DNA from: Erigeron canadensis
Lineage: Eukaryota; Streptophyta; Magnoliopsida; Asterales; Asteraceae
Length of the DNA: 64,000 bases
Assembly (NCBI RefSeq): GCF_010389155.1
Contig: NC_057762.1
Span: forward strand, 39,120,055 to 39,184,054
Reading direction: 5' to 3'
In this document: positions 24,305-35,256 of the stretch, piece after piece
Layout: each line of letters begins with the position of its first letter
Numbering within the stretch: position 1 is the stretch's first letter
Notes under the pieces: generated by a model
The model's input: the letters and a program-made list of their open reading frames with translations, nothing else
Told to the model about the DNA's origin: nothing
Database searches by the model: none
Program-made: the position numbers and the translations under genes

Positions 24305-24460
24305 TATGGCCAATGGGTTGACCTATTAGTAAGGTCTTTGATCTTGGGAAATCCATCGGGGTTTGAATCTCACTTCCTCCATTTGTAGGAGTGAATTATT
24401 AAGAGGTTTTTTGAGAATCATGAGGTTCATCCCAGACCAAAAATAAAATAAAATATTACG
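24305..24460 (+). mobile_element. SINE-like segment
   Basis: The order tRNA-like A box (GACCTATTAGTAAGG), then B box (GGGGTTTGAATCTC), then a body and an A-rich tail (CAAAAATAAAATAAAATA) is that of a tRNA-derived SINE. A clean target duplication was not found. Confidence 0.4.
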
Positions 24461-25071
24461 ATATGAGTTTTTTTTTTTTTTCCTTTGTTTTTCAAGTCGA
24501 AATAGAACTATGAGTTACAAAAGTTACTTTATACTCGTAAGTCGTAACTTTTAAAAATTGGGCTATACAAGCAAGCCCATACACACTCTAGGTTTTGTTT
24601 TTCTTCCACGAAAGTCAAAAGCGGCTTCACGTGAGCCTGTGAGATTCTTATATACTCGTAACATACTAATATTTATATGTTCCAACAAACAGCGAGTCTC
24701 CGGCCATCCACCTCTCTTTTCAATCCGACAAACGAACAATTCGTAACAGTTAATGTCACATCGCTCTGTCAGTCAACTCAGCATGTCACCTCACGCTAAC
24801 TCGTTTTCTAAAACTAGAAATATAAATGTCAGTTTCATATTCTTTCTTCGAACTTCACCTTCTCTCTATGAACCTGGAATTATAATTATATTTTTACTAA
24901 AAAATGTTTAACAAAATATTTGTTTAATATGTTCATTTCCATAAAAGTTCATAAAATATTAGCGGGGCGGCCCTAATGAACTTTGCGCTTGGGACGAGCC
25001 AGAAGAAAAAAAGGCAATAGTTTAAGAGCGACGAATTTGACCCGACAACGTAAAAGCAAATATACGTGCGT

Positions 25072-25125
25072 ACGTATCATCTTAATCAACCAATAAGTAC
25101 GTATCATCTTAATCAACCAATAAGA
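25072..25125. repeat. 27-bp tandem duplication
   Basis: Two 27-bp units beginning ACGTATCATCTTAATCAACC stand head to tail, differing only at the last base. Confidence 0.85.
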
Positions 25126-25435
25126 ATGCTTATTGTTAATTATCAAAAATAGCGATACTGTATATAACATAATATAATATAATATAATAATGTGTATATA
25201 TATAACTTACATAAATAAAATTTTAAAAGACGGGGGCCTTAAAAAAAGTGCTCTGTACGGTTGCCCGCTTCGCCCTATACCTAAGCCCTATATTAGTATT
25301 TGAATAATACTGAAGTATTGAAATATAGTGTGTGATACTGGGATGAGTACCAATTATTACAATATCATTAAGGGGCATGCTTAGAAATAGTTCATACCTA
25401 GCCAACTTTCGCAACGTGGCCCCCTTTAATATTCG

Positions 25436-25961
25436 TTACATGACATCATTCATTCATTCTATTGGTCCATCTTAACTCCGTGACTCCGCGTCACTATATA
25501 GATTTTGTCATATTGGATCTCGTTTGAGTTTTATTATTTATGTTTTTTTTCACACTTTTGTTACTTTGATGTTCTTTTTGATTGGTTCATTTTAACCTCT
25601 CATCACTATTTTGGATTTCTTTTTTTCGTTTTCTTCACCATACTAATGTTTTTGTGTTCTCAACTAATATATATTAGAAACTTTACTCAACATTTTGTTT
25701 TTCTTTTTTTCTTTTTTTTTTTTTGTTTTCTTGCACAAACCAAATGTATGTATTAGATATTGCAAACTTTTTAACGTGGTTTTCTTGGTTTTTTAAGATA
25801 GACATTTTTAGTTTTCTTTAGGTTAGTTCTTTGTTAATTTTTTTCTTTCACTTTTTTCATTTTAGAATTTCAAGTAGTTTTAACGCAAGCAGACTATCAT
25901 AATAAAACTGTATTAACACGATAACTATAGTCCTGCAAAGCGGGACCCAAACCTCCGGTAG
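25436..25961 (+). mobile_element. Helitron-like element, family C (copy 2, 5' end uncertain)
   Basis: This is homologous to the 3' half of 5500-6548 read in reverse: shared TTCTATTGGTCCA, CAACTAATATAT-AGAAA, ACTCAACATTTTG, TATGTATTAGATATT-CAAAC and TTTAACGCAA. It ends with a GTCC..GGGAC hairpin and CCGGTAG followed by T, a fair Helitron 3' terminus. The left border is where similarity fades. Confidence 0.55.
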
Positions 25962-25969
25962 TAATTATA

Positions 25970-26110
25970 ATAAAGATGGTTTAGGGGTAAAAGGTTGGTT
26001 TCTAATGGTGATCAAATACTTGGAGATTTCAAGTTCGAATTTATGGATCAAAAGAATATACTACCTTTTGTAGTCATGCTGGTTCATCCGATTTTAGGCA
26101 ACCCGTAAAA
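25970..26110 (+). mobile_element. Possible SINE fragment
   Basis: GGTTTAGGGGTAAAAGGTTGG resembles an A-box region and AGTTCGAATTT a B box about 45 bp further on. There is no clear poly(A) tail or duplication. Confidence 0.28.
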
Positions 26111-26649
26111 CGACGTAGTCAATTTACGATTAGTTAGCTAACAAAACGGGTTAGTATCTATGCGAAAAATACCAATAATACGACACTAGAAAATTTTATA
26201 GGGACGGAGATAAGGATGTAGAAAGGTAGAACACAATCTTGTTGTAACTTACTATTAAATTAAGAAAAAGATAATAAAAAGCTAGTATATTTAGCAGGGA
26301 ATCGTATATATGGGAATTAACCTTCTTCACATTCAATTTGAACTTTGAAGTAAATTAATTATCTTAATCAACCAGCACCACGTATAAAGTTTCTTTGAGT
26401 GGTCACGATTTCTGGACTTCAAATCCTATGGATTGTGTGTTTAATGTATCACATATCGCCATATCGGAATGGATGATCATATTTATAGATTCCTTGCTCG
26501 TTACACATGTTCAAGGCATCCTCTTAAAAGTAGAGATAATAAAGTATGATGAATATACCAATTCCTTCCTTGTCAAATAATTACTACTCTTTATGCCTAC
26601 CGGCCAATCTTTCCAAATCTTCTAATCTAGACTATTACTATACTAAGAT

Positions 26650-26958
26650 TATAGTAGAACGGTACACGCGCGATGCGACGGAGTAATAACGACAACACGG
26701 TAATGGGTTGTAGTCGTGGCGTACGACAGTAATAACGGTGGTGGAGGTGGCTGCGGTGTTGGAAATGTAATGGCGGCGACGGTAGTAACAGTGACGGGTA
26801 ATGGTGCGTGGCGTCTGACGGTGGCGGCAGTAGCGGCGGCGGCTGCGATTGGTGGTGGTGGTAGCGACGCCAACGAGTAGTATAGGTAATTGATGTAATT
26901 TAGTTTTGTTAAATAGTTGAATGTCGAATGTTGAAAATGTTATTTGCTTTATAATATG
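26650..26958 (-). mobile_element. Helitron-like element, family B
   Basis: On the minus strand it opens TCTCGCATATTATAAAGC and closes with a GC-rich tail ending CGTCGCATCGCGCGTGTACCG. The tail half is strongly GGTGG/GGCGG-rich. A matching 5' segment (ATTATAAAGCAAATAGC) recurs at 27360-27421, so elements of this type seem to be stacked here. Confidence 0.45.
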
Positions 26959-26959
26959 C

Positions 26960-27354
26960 GAGAGACAGGTACCCATGCGTTGCAACGGTGATGGAGGTGA
27001 TGGCGGGGTGGTGATGTAATGGCGGTGGCGGTGATGGAGTGATCTACCTTACGGGCTCCGTGCGCCCTTGGATTTAAAAATTCGTTGAAAGTATATCAAA
27101 TGACCACTCTAATGAAAGAGCAAAATTTTTATAAATTTTTGATGTACAGTTTTTGAGATAAAAGATTTTGAATGAATTAGATGAATAAAATGATTTATGG
27201 AGGAGAGTGAAAAATAATAAGTGGTTGAGATTTGAATAAACAGAAATAGTATTATACCTAGTTATTTTAGGTAAATATAGAATAGATTTACAGAAGTAAA
27301 TGTTGAAATTTAAAATGTTAGAAATAGACTATTTACTTTATAATATAGTATAGA
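26960..27354 (-). mobile_element. Helitron-like element, family A (copy 4, shorter)
   Basis: On the minus strand it begins TCTATACTATATTATAAAG at 27354 after an A, the sharpest 5' end of the family. It shares the family A core (TTAAAAATTCGTT-AAAGTATATC, GAGATAAAAGATTTTGAAT, GATTTATGGAGGAGA) and ends in a GC-rich CGTTGCAACGCATGGGTAC near 26960. Confidence 0.55.
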
Positions 27355-28282
27355 TATATAAGTATAGAATAAGTTATTGAATGTGGAAAAAGCTATTTGC
27401 TTTATAATATATAAGGTTAGATAATTTTATTAATTAGAAAATAACCATTTTCTTGGCAGGATAAGTATCTGTTGAACATCAATTTTCTGAAGTGTTTTTC
27501 TTAAAACAAATGATTACTGATGAGTAATGATCAAAGGAATACATTATCTTTACTTAATTGCCAAAATTTGGCTTTGATGCTAACAACATATGAAGTATAT
27601 ATTTTGTTCAGTGTAAAACCAACTAAAGAAAACAATTTTTGGTGAATCGATGCTCCCGACTTTTGTTCAATTTCCGCATATAAATGCATGCAACACGTAC
27701 CAAGTATTTTCCTTTTTATCGCTACAAGCTAGCTAGGGGTCTGACGCAAGCCTCAACACGCAAGCATGCATGCACAAATTAATTAATACTCTTTGTTAAC
27801 ATGTGCAAATCAAAATATGTTTTGTTCATACACACAAAATGACAGATAAGCACCTAGTAACATTAAAATATACACATTTTATAAAAACGAAAACAGCAGG
27901 TTGAACCGGAAAAAAACGGTTGATTCGAATCTTGCAAAAACCAGCCATCCCTCTGGAACCCTGTCGAACCAGTCTGCCTGGCCAGTTCAAACCGTTTTTT
28001 AAAACATGGGGTGAACAACAGTAAATTATTGGTGTGACTAGAAAAAATAAAGGGTGAGATATTGAATGGTTAATAATAGCTTGAAAAAAAAATAATGTTC
28101 ACTGTCATATTTTACTGATTTTGAGTCTTCAATAATATAACGGTGTATGAAAATGTATGGTTAGGAATGGTTTGAAAGAGGGACAAAAAAACAAACATCC
28201 CAAAACAAGTTCAACACTCCTCAATTAACTTTTTTCTACTTTTATTTTGAAAAAATGACTTTGAAGCCCCTGTTAATTACTA

Positions 28283-28632
28283 GGGGGTGTTTAGTAGGAG
28301 AGAATCATAGAGAATGGAAATATAATAGAGAATGGAAATAGTGAGAAAGAGAATGAGTATTTGGAAATAGAATGGATTCCATTGTTTGATACCCACAGAG
28401 AATGAATATATATAAAAAAAATATAATTTTAAATAATAATACATTTATTACATATAACATCTTAAAAAAAAAAATTTTTTTTTTTTCCATTCTCTACAAT
28501 TTGTAGAGAATGGAGAGAATGGAATTGATTCCCCTTCCCTTTTTCTCATTCCCTTTCTTCGTTGCAAACAAACAAGGGAAGCCATTTCCATTCTCTTTCT
28601 CCCTTTTCCATTCCATCATACCAAACACACCC
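28283..28632. mobile_element. Tourist-like MITE
   Basis: CTA flanks both sides (28280-28282 and 28633-28635). The ends are GGGGGTGTTTAGTAGG and inverted GGGTGTGTTTGGTATG. Inside, GAGAATGGAAAT words are inverted across an A/T-rich centre (28440-28490). It is 350 bp with no coding capacity. Confidence 0.65.
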
Positions 28633-29227
28633 CTAGAGTATTAGGAATTTGGATATATGGTAACTTCTCCTTTATTTGAAAATTTGTAGTCTAAGTTGAA
28701 GTTCTTTCCCACGTCGCTTTAGCAACTGCTAACTAGATTATTTCTTCTGCTTTGGGTATTTTTCATGACTTGTATATGTCTACAAATATTCTTTTAAAGT
28801 CTAGCTTGTCCCGTAGATAGGAATAACTAGAAAAGCAAAATGTAAGTAGCTTTGTACGTACTAAGCATCAAGTAATTAATCGATCGGTTGATATTAATTT
28901 CCATACCCATTGATGATTGAATTCGCATATGGGCCGGACTAGCTAGATCAAAACTTCATCTAATTAATAATGCAATACAAATTAAAAATATATGATTCTG
29001 TTTATTCACCGAATCATAACATTAACTAAAAATAAAAAAACAAGGAATAAATATTCTTTTAACCATATAACAATACATGTCCTGCAGCGTGTATATATAT
29101 ATATATATGTTGATGTTGGTCCTCTTAGCATTAACGCAAATCACTTCTCATCAATAATTGTGATCATATATAAAAAAAATTAAGTCTTCTTTAATTTGTA
29201 CGTGTTCCTGTTTTTTGATATATAGAT

Positions 29228-29500
29228 ATGAGAAAGTCATGGTATCCTAGACAATTGGAAGCGCCCACGGCGGATGACCAGTTAAAGGGTCTGCTTCAAA
29301 AATTAGACACCAATGGAGATGGAAAGATCAGTCAGAGGGAATTAAGGGTAGGCTTGAGGAGCTTTGGCGTACGGTTCTCGTGCTTTAGAGCTAGGCGTGC
29401 ACTGCGTCGTACTGATACGAATGGAGATGGTGTTATCAGTGATGAAGAGATAAATGAACTCGCAAAATATATTTCCAGGTGGGGCATTTATGTTACTTGA
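29228..29500 (+). CDS. Short two-EF-hand calcium-binding protein (copy 1)
   Basis: A single-exon gene of 90 aa. Two canonical EF-hand loops are visible: residues 27-38 (DTNGDGKISQRE) and 63-74 (DTNGDGVISDEE), each with acidic or Asn ligands at 1, 3, 5 and Glu at 12. The linker is basic (RFSCFRARRALRR). There is no signal peptide or membrane segment. It belongs to the plant CML-like family of small EF-hand proteins and presumably binds calcium; its target is unknown. It aligns without gaps to the gene at 37033 (about 57 of 90 residues identical by my count). A TATA-like (TA)n tract lies about 125 bp upstream. Confidence 0.88.
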   Translation: MRKSWYPRQLEAPTADDQLKGLLQKLDTNGDGKISQRELRVGLRSFGVRFSCFRARRALRRTDTNGDGVISDEEINELAKYISRWGIYVT

Positions 29501-31010
29501 TCATTATAACAGCTTCATGCCTTCATATATATATCGCGCTACTGTATTAATTAAGTGTACGTGTACGTACTATATAATTATAAATATACAGTGATCGACA
29601 AGTGAGCTGTTTTGGTATTACAATATTTGCCGCGCGCTTTACTGTTGCCAAGTGAGTAGTAATTAATTAGCTAGACTAATTAGGTCATCATCAAGTGTGT
29701 GAACCTGCAACCATCTTCATCTATCTTGTATAATTGATCAGAATCTTAGATACAAGAAGAACGAGTTGAAGTCTAATGTAAATCAAAATTTTCAAGTATC
29801 TAATTTGTTGTTCACATATTTGCTTTTACCTCTATAAAGAAATTAAAGTCTTTCTTTTCCCTTTTTTTTTTCAAACATATTATTAAGAGTGTTTGGTTTG
29901 AAAAAATCTAGAAAATACCAAGGATCGAAGCAAAATTGGCTGGGATAGAAATTAAAACTTCAATTCATTAATTTGGCATTTTCAGGGTCGTTGGTGATCC
30001 ATAAGTAAATAACGATAGTCTTTGTAGTGTAAGCCCAAAAATTGTAGAACCGTCCTTGAGCCCTTGGTATCTATATATATATTCTCCTATATGTGATTCC
30101 AAATTAATTTCCCCCTTCCAACTAAATGAGAATAACGAACTGGAAATTAAAGCAAAAAGTTACAGTTAAAATTTCTAGTTATATATGCTTAGTGGAAAAT
30201 ATTTTTGAAAAGCTAGCTAGAATATAAATCTAACATCTTGGAACACCTTTTTGGCCCTCAATTATTGAAGCACTGGTGTTGGAATAATGACATGGATGGA
30301 TTATTATTATACATTAGCCTAAAATATGCTGTTTTTAAGCATTAATAGTTAAGGTTATTTCAGGAAATTCTTGCATATAAGAATTTTGTTTCTCCAAACT
30401 ATTCATAGCATTTGCAAAAATAATATAAATAATTTTTAGACTGATCGAGCTTGATAAGGTTAATTATAAATAATTTAAGTAACTGGGGTTGGTTTTCTTT
30501 ATTCAGAAAACTTGCGTCTTTTAATACAAGATTAGTTTATTCGGTAGAAGTTCTTACCTTTCGGGGGTGAACTTCATGATTTTATCCATGACTTGAGTGA
30601 TTTATAGAGTATTTGGAGTAATTTAGGAAGTTTGAAAGCACAAGGGTTATCTGATTACTAGGCCACTTGAACGTGGTTCAATTCGATACTAGCTAGCAAT
30701 TTGAGTATCTAATGTGAGTAATTTTTTAGTAAACGAGTACTATGACAATATATAATTGATATTTTTGTTTCAAGAAGAACATACTGCACAAAGACATACC
30801 TTAAGCAGATTATCTAGGTTGAGCTTTTAACTTAAAGTTTATTTCAAGTGTTTACATGAGCTAATTAAAATCGTCGTGGGACTAAATTGAACAACATAGG
30901 TGAAATTTCATTAGGTGTATGGCCATAAGAATATCGTGTCAACCTGTATATTTATATATCTGAGTTATGTAAAAATAAATCATAGGCGGAAAACAATCTA
31001 CTATTTAATA
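29501..31010. other. Intergenic DNA after the first EF-hand gene
   Basis: I see no gene or transposon border until the Harbinger element at 31014. Sequence is AT-rich with scattered short repeats. Confidence 0.5.
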
Positions 31011-31017
31011 TAAGGCC

Positions 31018-31683
31018 TGTTGAGTTATGGATTAGCTGAGACACTCAGCGAGTGAATCGTTCAGCGAGCTCTCAGCGAGTGCCTGTATCTGCAAACATGA
31101 TCTATCTTCAAAGTCTAAAGGATATGTTCGATGACTCACCGTCTAGTATTTGTAAGTCAAACATGAGCGGGAATTGAAGATAAGAAGGATGGTCCCTAGG
31201 ACACGTGTTGCAAGATCAAGATGCAGCCATGTGACCTTGTACTATTTCTGTGCAATGGAGTTTCTCTTTCATACCGTTTTTGGAAACAAACAAGATGAAG
31301 GAAAGAGACCTCTGCAGATCTGAATGATCCACCAATACATAGTTGACAACCTTCATGTGTCAACATCTACTAGGGTTGTCATGTGATTCCTTATCTGCCT
31401 ATAAAAGGAATCACTTGACCTAGCCACCATCTAGTTGGTGTGTTCCACATTCTTTACTTTATTCTCTTTGCTTATTTGTTAAGTTTTTGTGTGTTCAAAA
31501 ACTTAACGAATCTTTTCCTTTTTTGTTTACTGTTGTTGCAAAACAACCATCCATGTTTTCATCGTTTAGTTTGTAATACATATAACTAAACAAATTCTTT
31601 ACTTCTCGTCTCTATTCTTGTTATTTCATATTTACATTATAAGTTAGTAAATCAAACACAAGTAGTGCATTCTAGGACCAACA
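31018..31683 (+). mobile_element. Solo LTR inside the Harbinger terminal repeat
   Basis: The segment starts TGTTGAG and ends CCAACA, giving the usual TG..CA ends, with AGGCC duplicated on both sides (31013-31017 and 31684-31688). It is 666 bp. A TATA box (CTATAAAAGG, about 31400) and a G-box-like ACACGTGT (about 31201) suggest a U3 promoter. The segment near 31030-31075 repeats CAGCGAG three times. No internal retrotransposon sequence or second LTR is present. Confidence 0.75.
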
Positions 31684-32008
31684 AGGCCTCTGCTTATAAG
31701 GCCGTCTTGCGAGCATCCAAAGTATTGAAGACGACGGACGTTATTGCCAGCGAGCGTCCAAAGTAGTGCGTCCTCACATTTAGTCCTCCCAGGGACTCCC
31801 ACGAACGCTCCTTTGTGGGCCATGTAGCAACGGTTTAAAAAAATTGTCTTCTTCTCATTTTGAAATTAACGGCTATATCTCCAATCTATTTCTTCTCCTC
31901 TTCTTTTCTTCCACACAGACGACCCCCATTTCATTTTTTTGTTCTTCCACAACCAACCTCCAAAACAACTTCTTCTCTTTCTCCAATTATTTTTCTTCCA
32001 CAGCCACC

Positions 32009-33374
32009 ATGCCTAAGAAAAACAAACAAAACCAAAACAACAAAACCAATCAAAATGTTGAAGACGACATGCTTCAAAACCTTCTCGACTTTCCTACACC
32101 ACCATCACCGGCGATGTCGTTGTCTAGCCCACAAGTTCAATCTACCAACTCTCGATTCCCACTCAACTATATGTCGTCGCCATCGATGCCTCCACTCCAT
32201 GTGAACCCGTTTTCGACTTCGTTTTATAATCAAGTGGGTTATAACCCGATTGACGGTATAAACAACGCAAACAACCTTCTTTTATTGCAGCAATTGCAGG
32301 CGGCACAAATGTTTTAACAAGCTACAGCAGCAGCCGCACCACCACCACAGCCGACTAATGTGGTAGATGTCGCGGACAATCAACGGGCGGGTACTAGTGT
32401 TGATTCTGCCACTCATGTAGACGATGAAGTAGAGGTAGTCGAACCGCCGAAGCGAATGACAAAACAAGGAAAGGAGGTTGCAGAAAAGAGGAAATGGACC
32501 GAAGACGAATGTGTGATTTTGACTAGGTGTTGGGTGCATGCTACTGAAGACGCGGTCAAGGGGAATAGTCAAACGGAAAACGTGTTTTGGACAAAGATTG
32601 AGACCATGTTTAACAAGGCTTCAAAAGATGGTCATCATAACATGAGTCAACTTCATGGAAAATGGAACAAAATCAAAGCTGGGTGTAAGAATTTTAGGGC
32701 TGTGTTTAAAAGTTTTAATGATGAAGGACGACAAAGCGGGGCCGACGATAAGCATATTTATGATGCCGTTCATGAGCAATACAGGGCCCAGTATCTAACG
32801 TCTCGCTTTGCATTCGAGAAATGTTGGGAAATCCTTAAAGAAAGGTTTCCCAACCTCTTGGAACAACCACGACACAAAAAAACAGCCGTGGGTGGATATG
32901 GTAGATTTGAATGATGACGGTGAACCATCCCAGCCGCATGGTGAACAACAAAACCCGGATGTTGACCAGTTGTTCGGAGATGACCCTATTAGGAGACCAC
33001 CGGGACGTAATGTTAGCCGAAAGTTGTCCCAAGGTTCTGATGCAGGATCGAGTAGATCATCCATCGGGTCAGAGGCACTTCTTAAGCTCGACGAAATGCT
33101 CAAGTTGCAGAAGGAATCGCTACAGAAAACAGATGAAGATCGGCTGAAGTTTGAAGAGGATCGGAAGGCAAGGAAAGCTTCTCGTCACAAGAGGGAAGTT
33201 ATGGACGCGTTTACGTTTCTTTAGAACCCGGTTCCCACTGATTTGCCAAGAAGGCAGCTGAAAGCTCTTCTAAATTATCGTAAGTCTTTGATGGATCAGT
33301 TTGGGGAAGACTTTCTAGCGATGGGTGAAGGCAGTGACGACGAAGACGATGAAGATGATGAGGGCGACAAGTAG
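32009..33374 (+). pseudogene. Harbinger ORF1-like Myb/SANT and NAM-associated protein, broken
   Basis: An ATG in CACCATGCC (32009) opens a frame that runs to a TAA at 32315-32317, resumes in the same frame, shifts in the seven-A run at 32876-32882, then meets a TAG at 33222-33224 before running on to 33372-33374. The first third is Asn/Gln/Pro/Ser-rich. The middle holds a trihelix/Myb-like block (KRKWTEDECVILTRCWVHAT, then MSQLHGKWNKIKAGCKNFRA and RFAFEKCWEILKE), followed by a coiled coil rich in E, K, R and D and an acidic tail. Plant Harbinger ORF1 proteins share this layout, which in other members binds the element's ends or recruits the transposase. The three lesions make it non-functional. 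Proteins of this family are often mis-annotated as glutathione S-transferase-like. Confidence 0.75.
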
Positions 33375-34147
33375 TTTGTTTTAGTTTTCATTCGTGTTGG
33401 TTTGTGTGTTTTCAATACATTTTCATTCGTCTTAGTTTTCATATGTGTGTTTTCGATTAATTGTGTCGTAATTTTATTTTTTTTTAAATAAATGTTGTGT
33501 GCTTTTTTTTTTAAATTTAATGTGTTTTTTTATATATAAATGTGTGTGTTTTAAATTTTTAATATTAAAGATATAGTTTGGTTAAATGTATTTAAAAGAA
33601 AATGATAAAAGAATTGATGATGTGGAGAAGAAGTCCTGAAGAAGTTGTCTTATAGCAGGGAGAGTCCCGGGGGAGTCCTGAGGGGAGTCCTGCTGACGTG
33701 ACAGTCAGGACTTTCCAGGACTCCGGTACTTATAAGCAGGGGCCTAATAGTAGATGACATAGATTCAAACACCAACAATTAATAAGAAATTAAGTAAGCA
33801 GATATATTAATAACGAGAGAAAAGTTTTAATAGAAAACACAAATATGAAAATAATCAATCAGATTGTGAATAAAACAACAAGAAATAAACAATCTACATG
33901 GTAATAGATTTTCTTGAATATAATGAGGAAATTTTAAAGAAAAAAACAATTAGCAATTGTTCTGCTGCTCTGTTTTTTGATATAGAGGTAAAACATATCC
34001 AAGACTAACGGGTATGATAAGTTATAACTCACACTTCTTTGACCCCTCATCTCTATGGAAAATACACTTCAGCCCTTCAACTTGAATATATTGAGAACAT
34101 GTATTTATCTTGCACGCTTATAAATCGAGCTAAAGCTAAGATTGAAG

Positions 34148-34328
34148 GATTGAGATCCCCTAAAGTTGCTTTCAACTTTATTGGTAAAGTTGGAAGTATC
34201 TTGACCTTTGGATTGAAATCAAAGGTCAATATTAAAAATCTTTAAATCTTGACTTTTGATTTTAAATCAATGGTTAAGATATCAACTTTACCAATAAAGT
34301 TGTAATTAACTTTAGAGAATTTCAATCC
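34148..34328. repeat. Fold-back element (hairpin MITE)
   Basis: The left arm (34148 to about 34230) and right arm (about 34240-34328) are inverted copies. Shared blocks are GGATTGA, CAACTTTATTGGTAAAGTTG, TTGACCTTT/AAAGTCAA and GATTGAAATC/GATTTAAAATC. The loop is only a few bases. The target duplication is not clear. Confidence 0.7.
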
Positions 34329-34581
34329 AAGATTAAAGGTGATCACCTTCTCAACAAGTTAAAAAGATTCATTTTTTTCGAATAAAAAAACCTCATCCAC
34401 AAGTAGTACATCCACTTTAAATCCCGACTTTTTGGGTTGGGTGTTTTGTGTGCAAATGAAGCTAAAAAAAGCTCATTTTGGTTGAGAATATAATATATCC
34501 GACTCTTTTTCTAATTAAAAATAACTCCGTAATCATTGCTTAATTAATTGCCAAATAGGTTTGTTGTCGCTTCCCGTTTAA

Positions 34582-34843
34582 TCTATACTTCTATATTATA
34601 TTATAAAAATAATAACACTTTATTTTTAAAAGTGTTGAAAAAATATAATATTTTCACTTAATACCTCTTAAAATATTTTTACTTACACTAGCCCCTTAAC
34701 ATTAATGATTAATCAATCATTTATCTTTTAAAATATCTTCATTAAACTTTTACATCCATTAACTGTCTACACCACTCAACGCCTCATCTACAACCATCAG
34801 TCGCCGCCACAACTACCGCCGCATTGCGCGGGTAACGTGCTAG
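34582..34843 (+). mobile_element. Short Helitron-like element with complete ends
   Basis: It starts TCTATACTTCTATATTATA after A34581 and ends GTGCTAG before T34844. Fourteen bases before the end stands the GC-rich CGCCGCATTGCGCGGG hairpin region. It is 262 bp, non-coding and the best-preserved of its type here. Confidence 0.75.
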
Positions 34844-35256
34844 TATTTAAAAATAAATATGCACGTATATCTTTCACTAGAACGATTCTTAAATATAGAA
34901 ATTTGAAAAAACATAGATCGTCAGATCTCGAAGTGATTTTTTCTTTGGTTTTATACTTTTATCCAACCAAATTAATTTCATTGAATTATATTAACGTCAA
35001 TGTGAAGCTAGGCGCAATGTCTAAAATGACCGGTAACAAGGTAAGATACCACGTTGAAAACACTTTTTCAAAGTTAATATAGCTATAGCTAAATTAAGGT
35101 TATCGTTTACGAATCTGCATGCCATGCTTTAATTTCTAGGCACGAAACCACTCGAGTACTATTAATATATGGAAATATATATACTCCGTATTATTCTTGT
35201 ATGGTAAGTTGGTAACTAAAAAAATAGCACATGGCGTAGTTACTTGCTTGTTTAGA

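Larger units (their letters stand above)
23743..28282. other. Intergenic region rich in small transposons
   Basis: No gene was supported. The TIC22 promoter must lie just right of 23743. Helitron-type 3' ends (GCTGCATTGCGCGGATATC near 24130), SINE-like segments, family C, B and A Helitron copies and a hAT-like AACCGG/CCGGTT segment near 27900-28005 make up most of it (see separate entries). Confidence 0.5.
31014..33744 (+). mobile_element. PIF/Harbinger-like element carrying a decayed ORF1, split by a solo LTR
   Basis: TAA stands at both edges (31011-31013 and 33745-33747). The right end inverted reads GGCCCCTGCTTATAAG; the left end is GGCC at 31014-31017, then, after the LTR and its duplicate, TCTGCTTATAAG from 31689. 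Without the LTR the ends match at about 15 of 16 positions and the element is about 2.06 kb. It holds an ORF1-like pseudogene but no DDE transposase, so it could not move itself. Confidence 0.75.

Noticed and set aside
26638..26985. Minus-strand frames rich in Arg/His/Thr or Ala/Pro (115 and 74 aa)
   Set aside because: They come from the GGC/GGT-rich tail of a Helitron-like element; composition alone keeps the frame open and there is no domain or start context.
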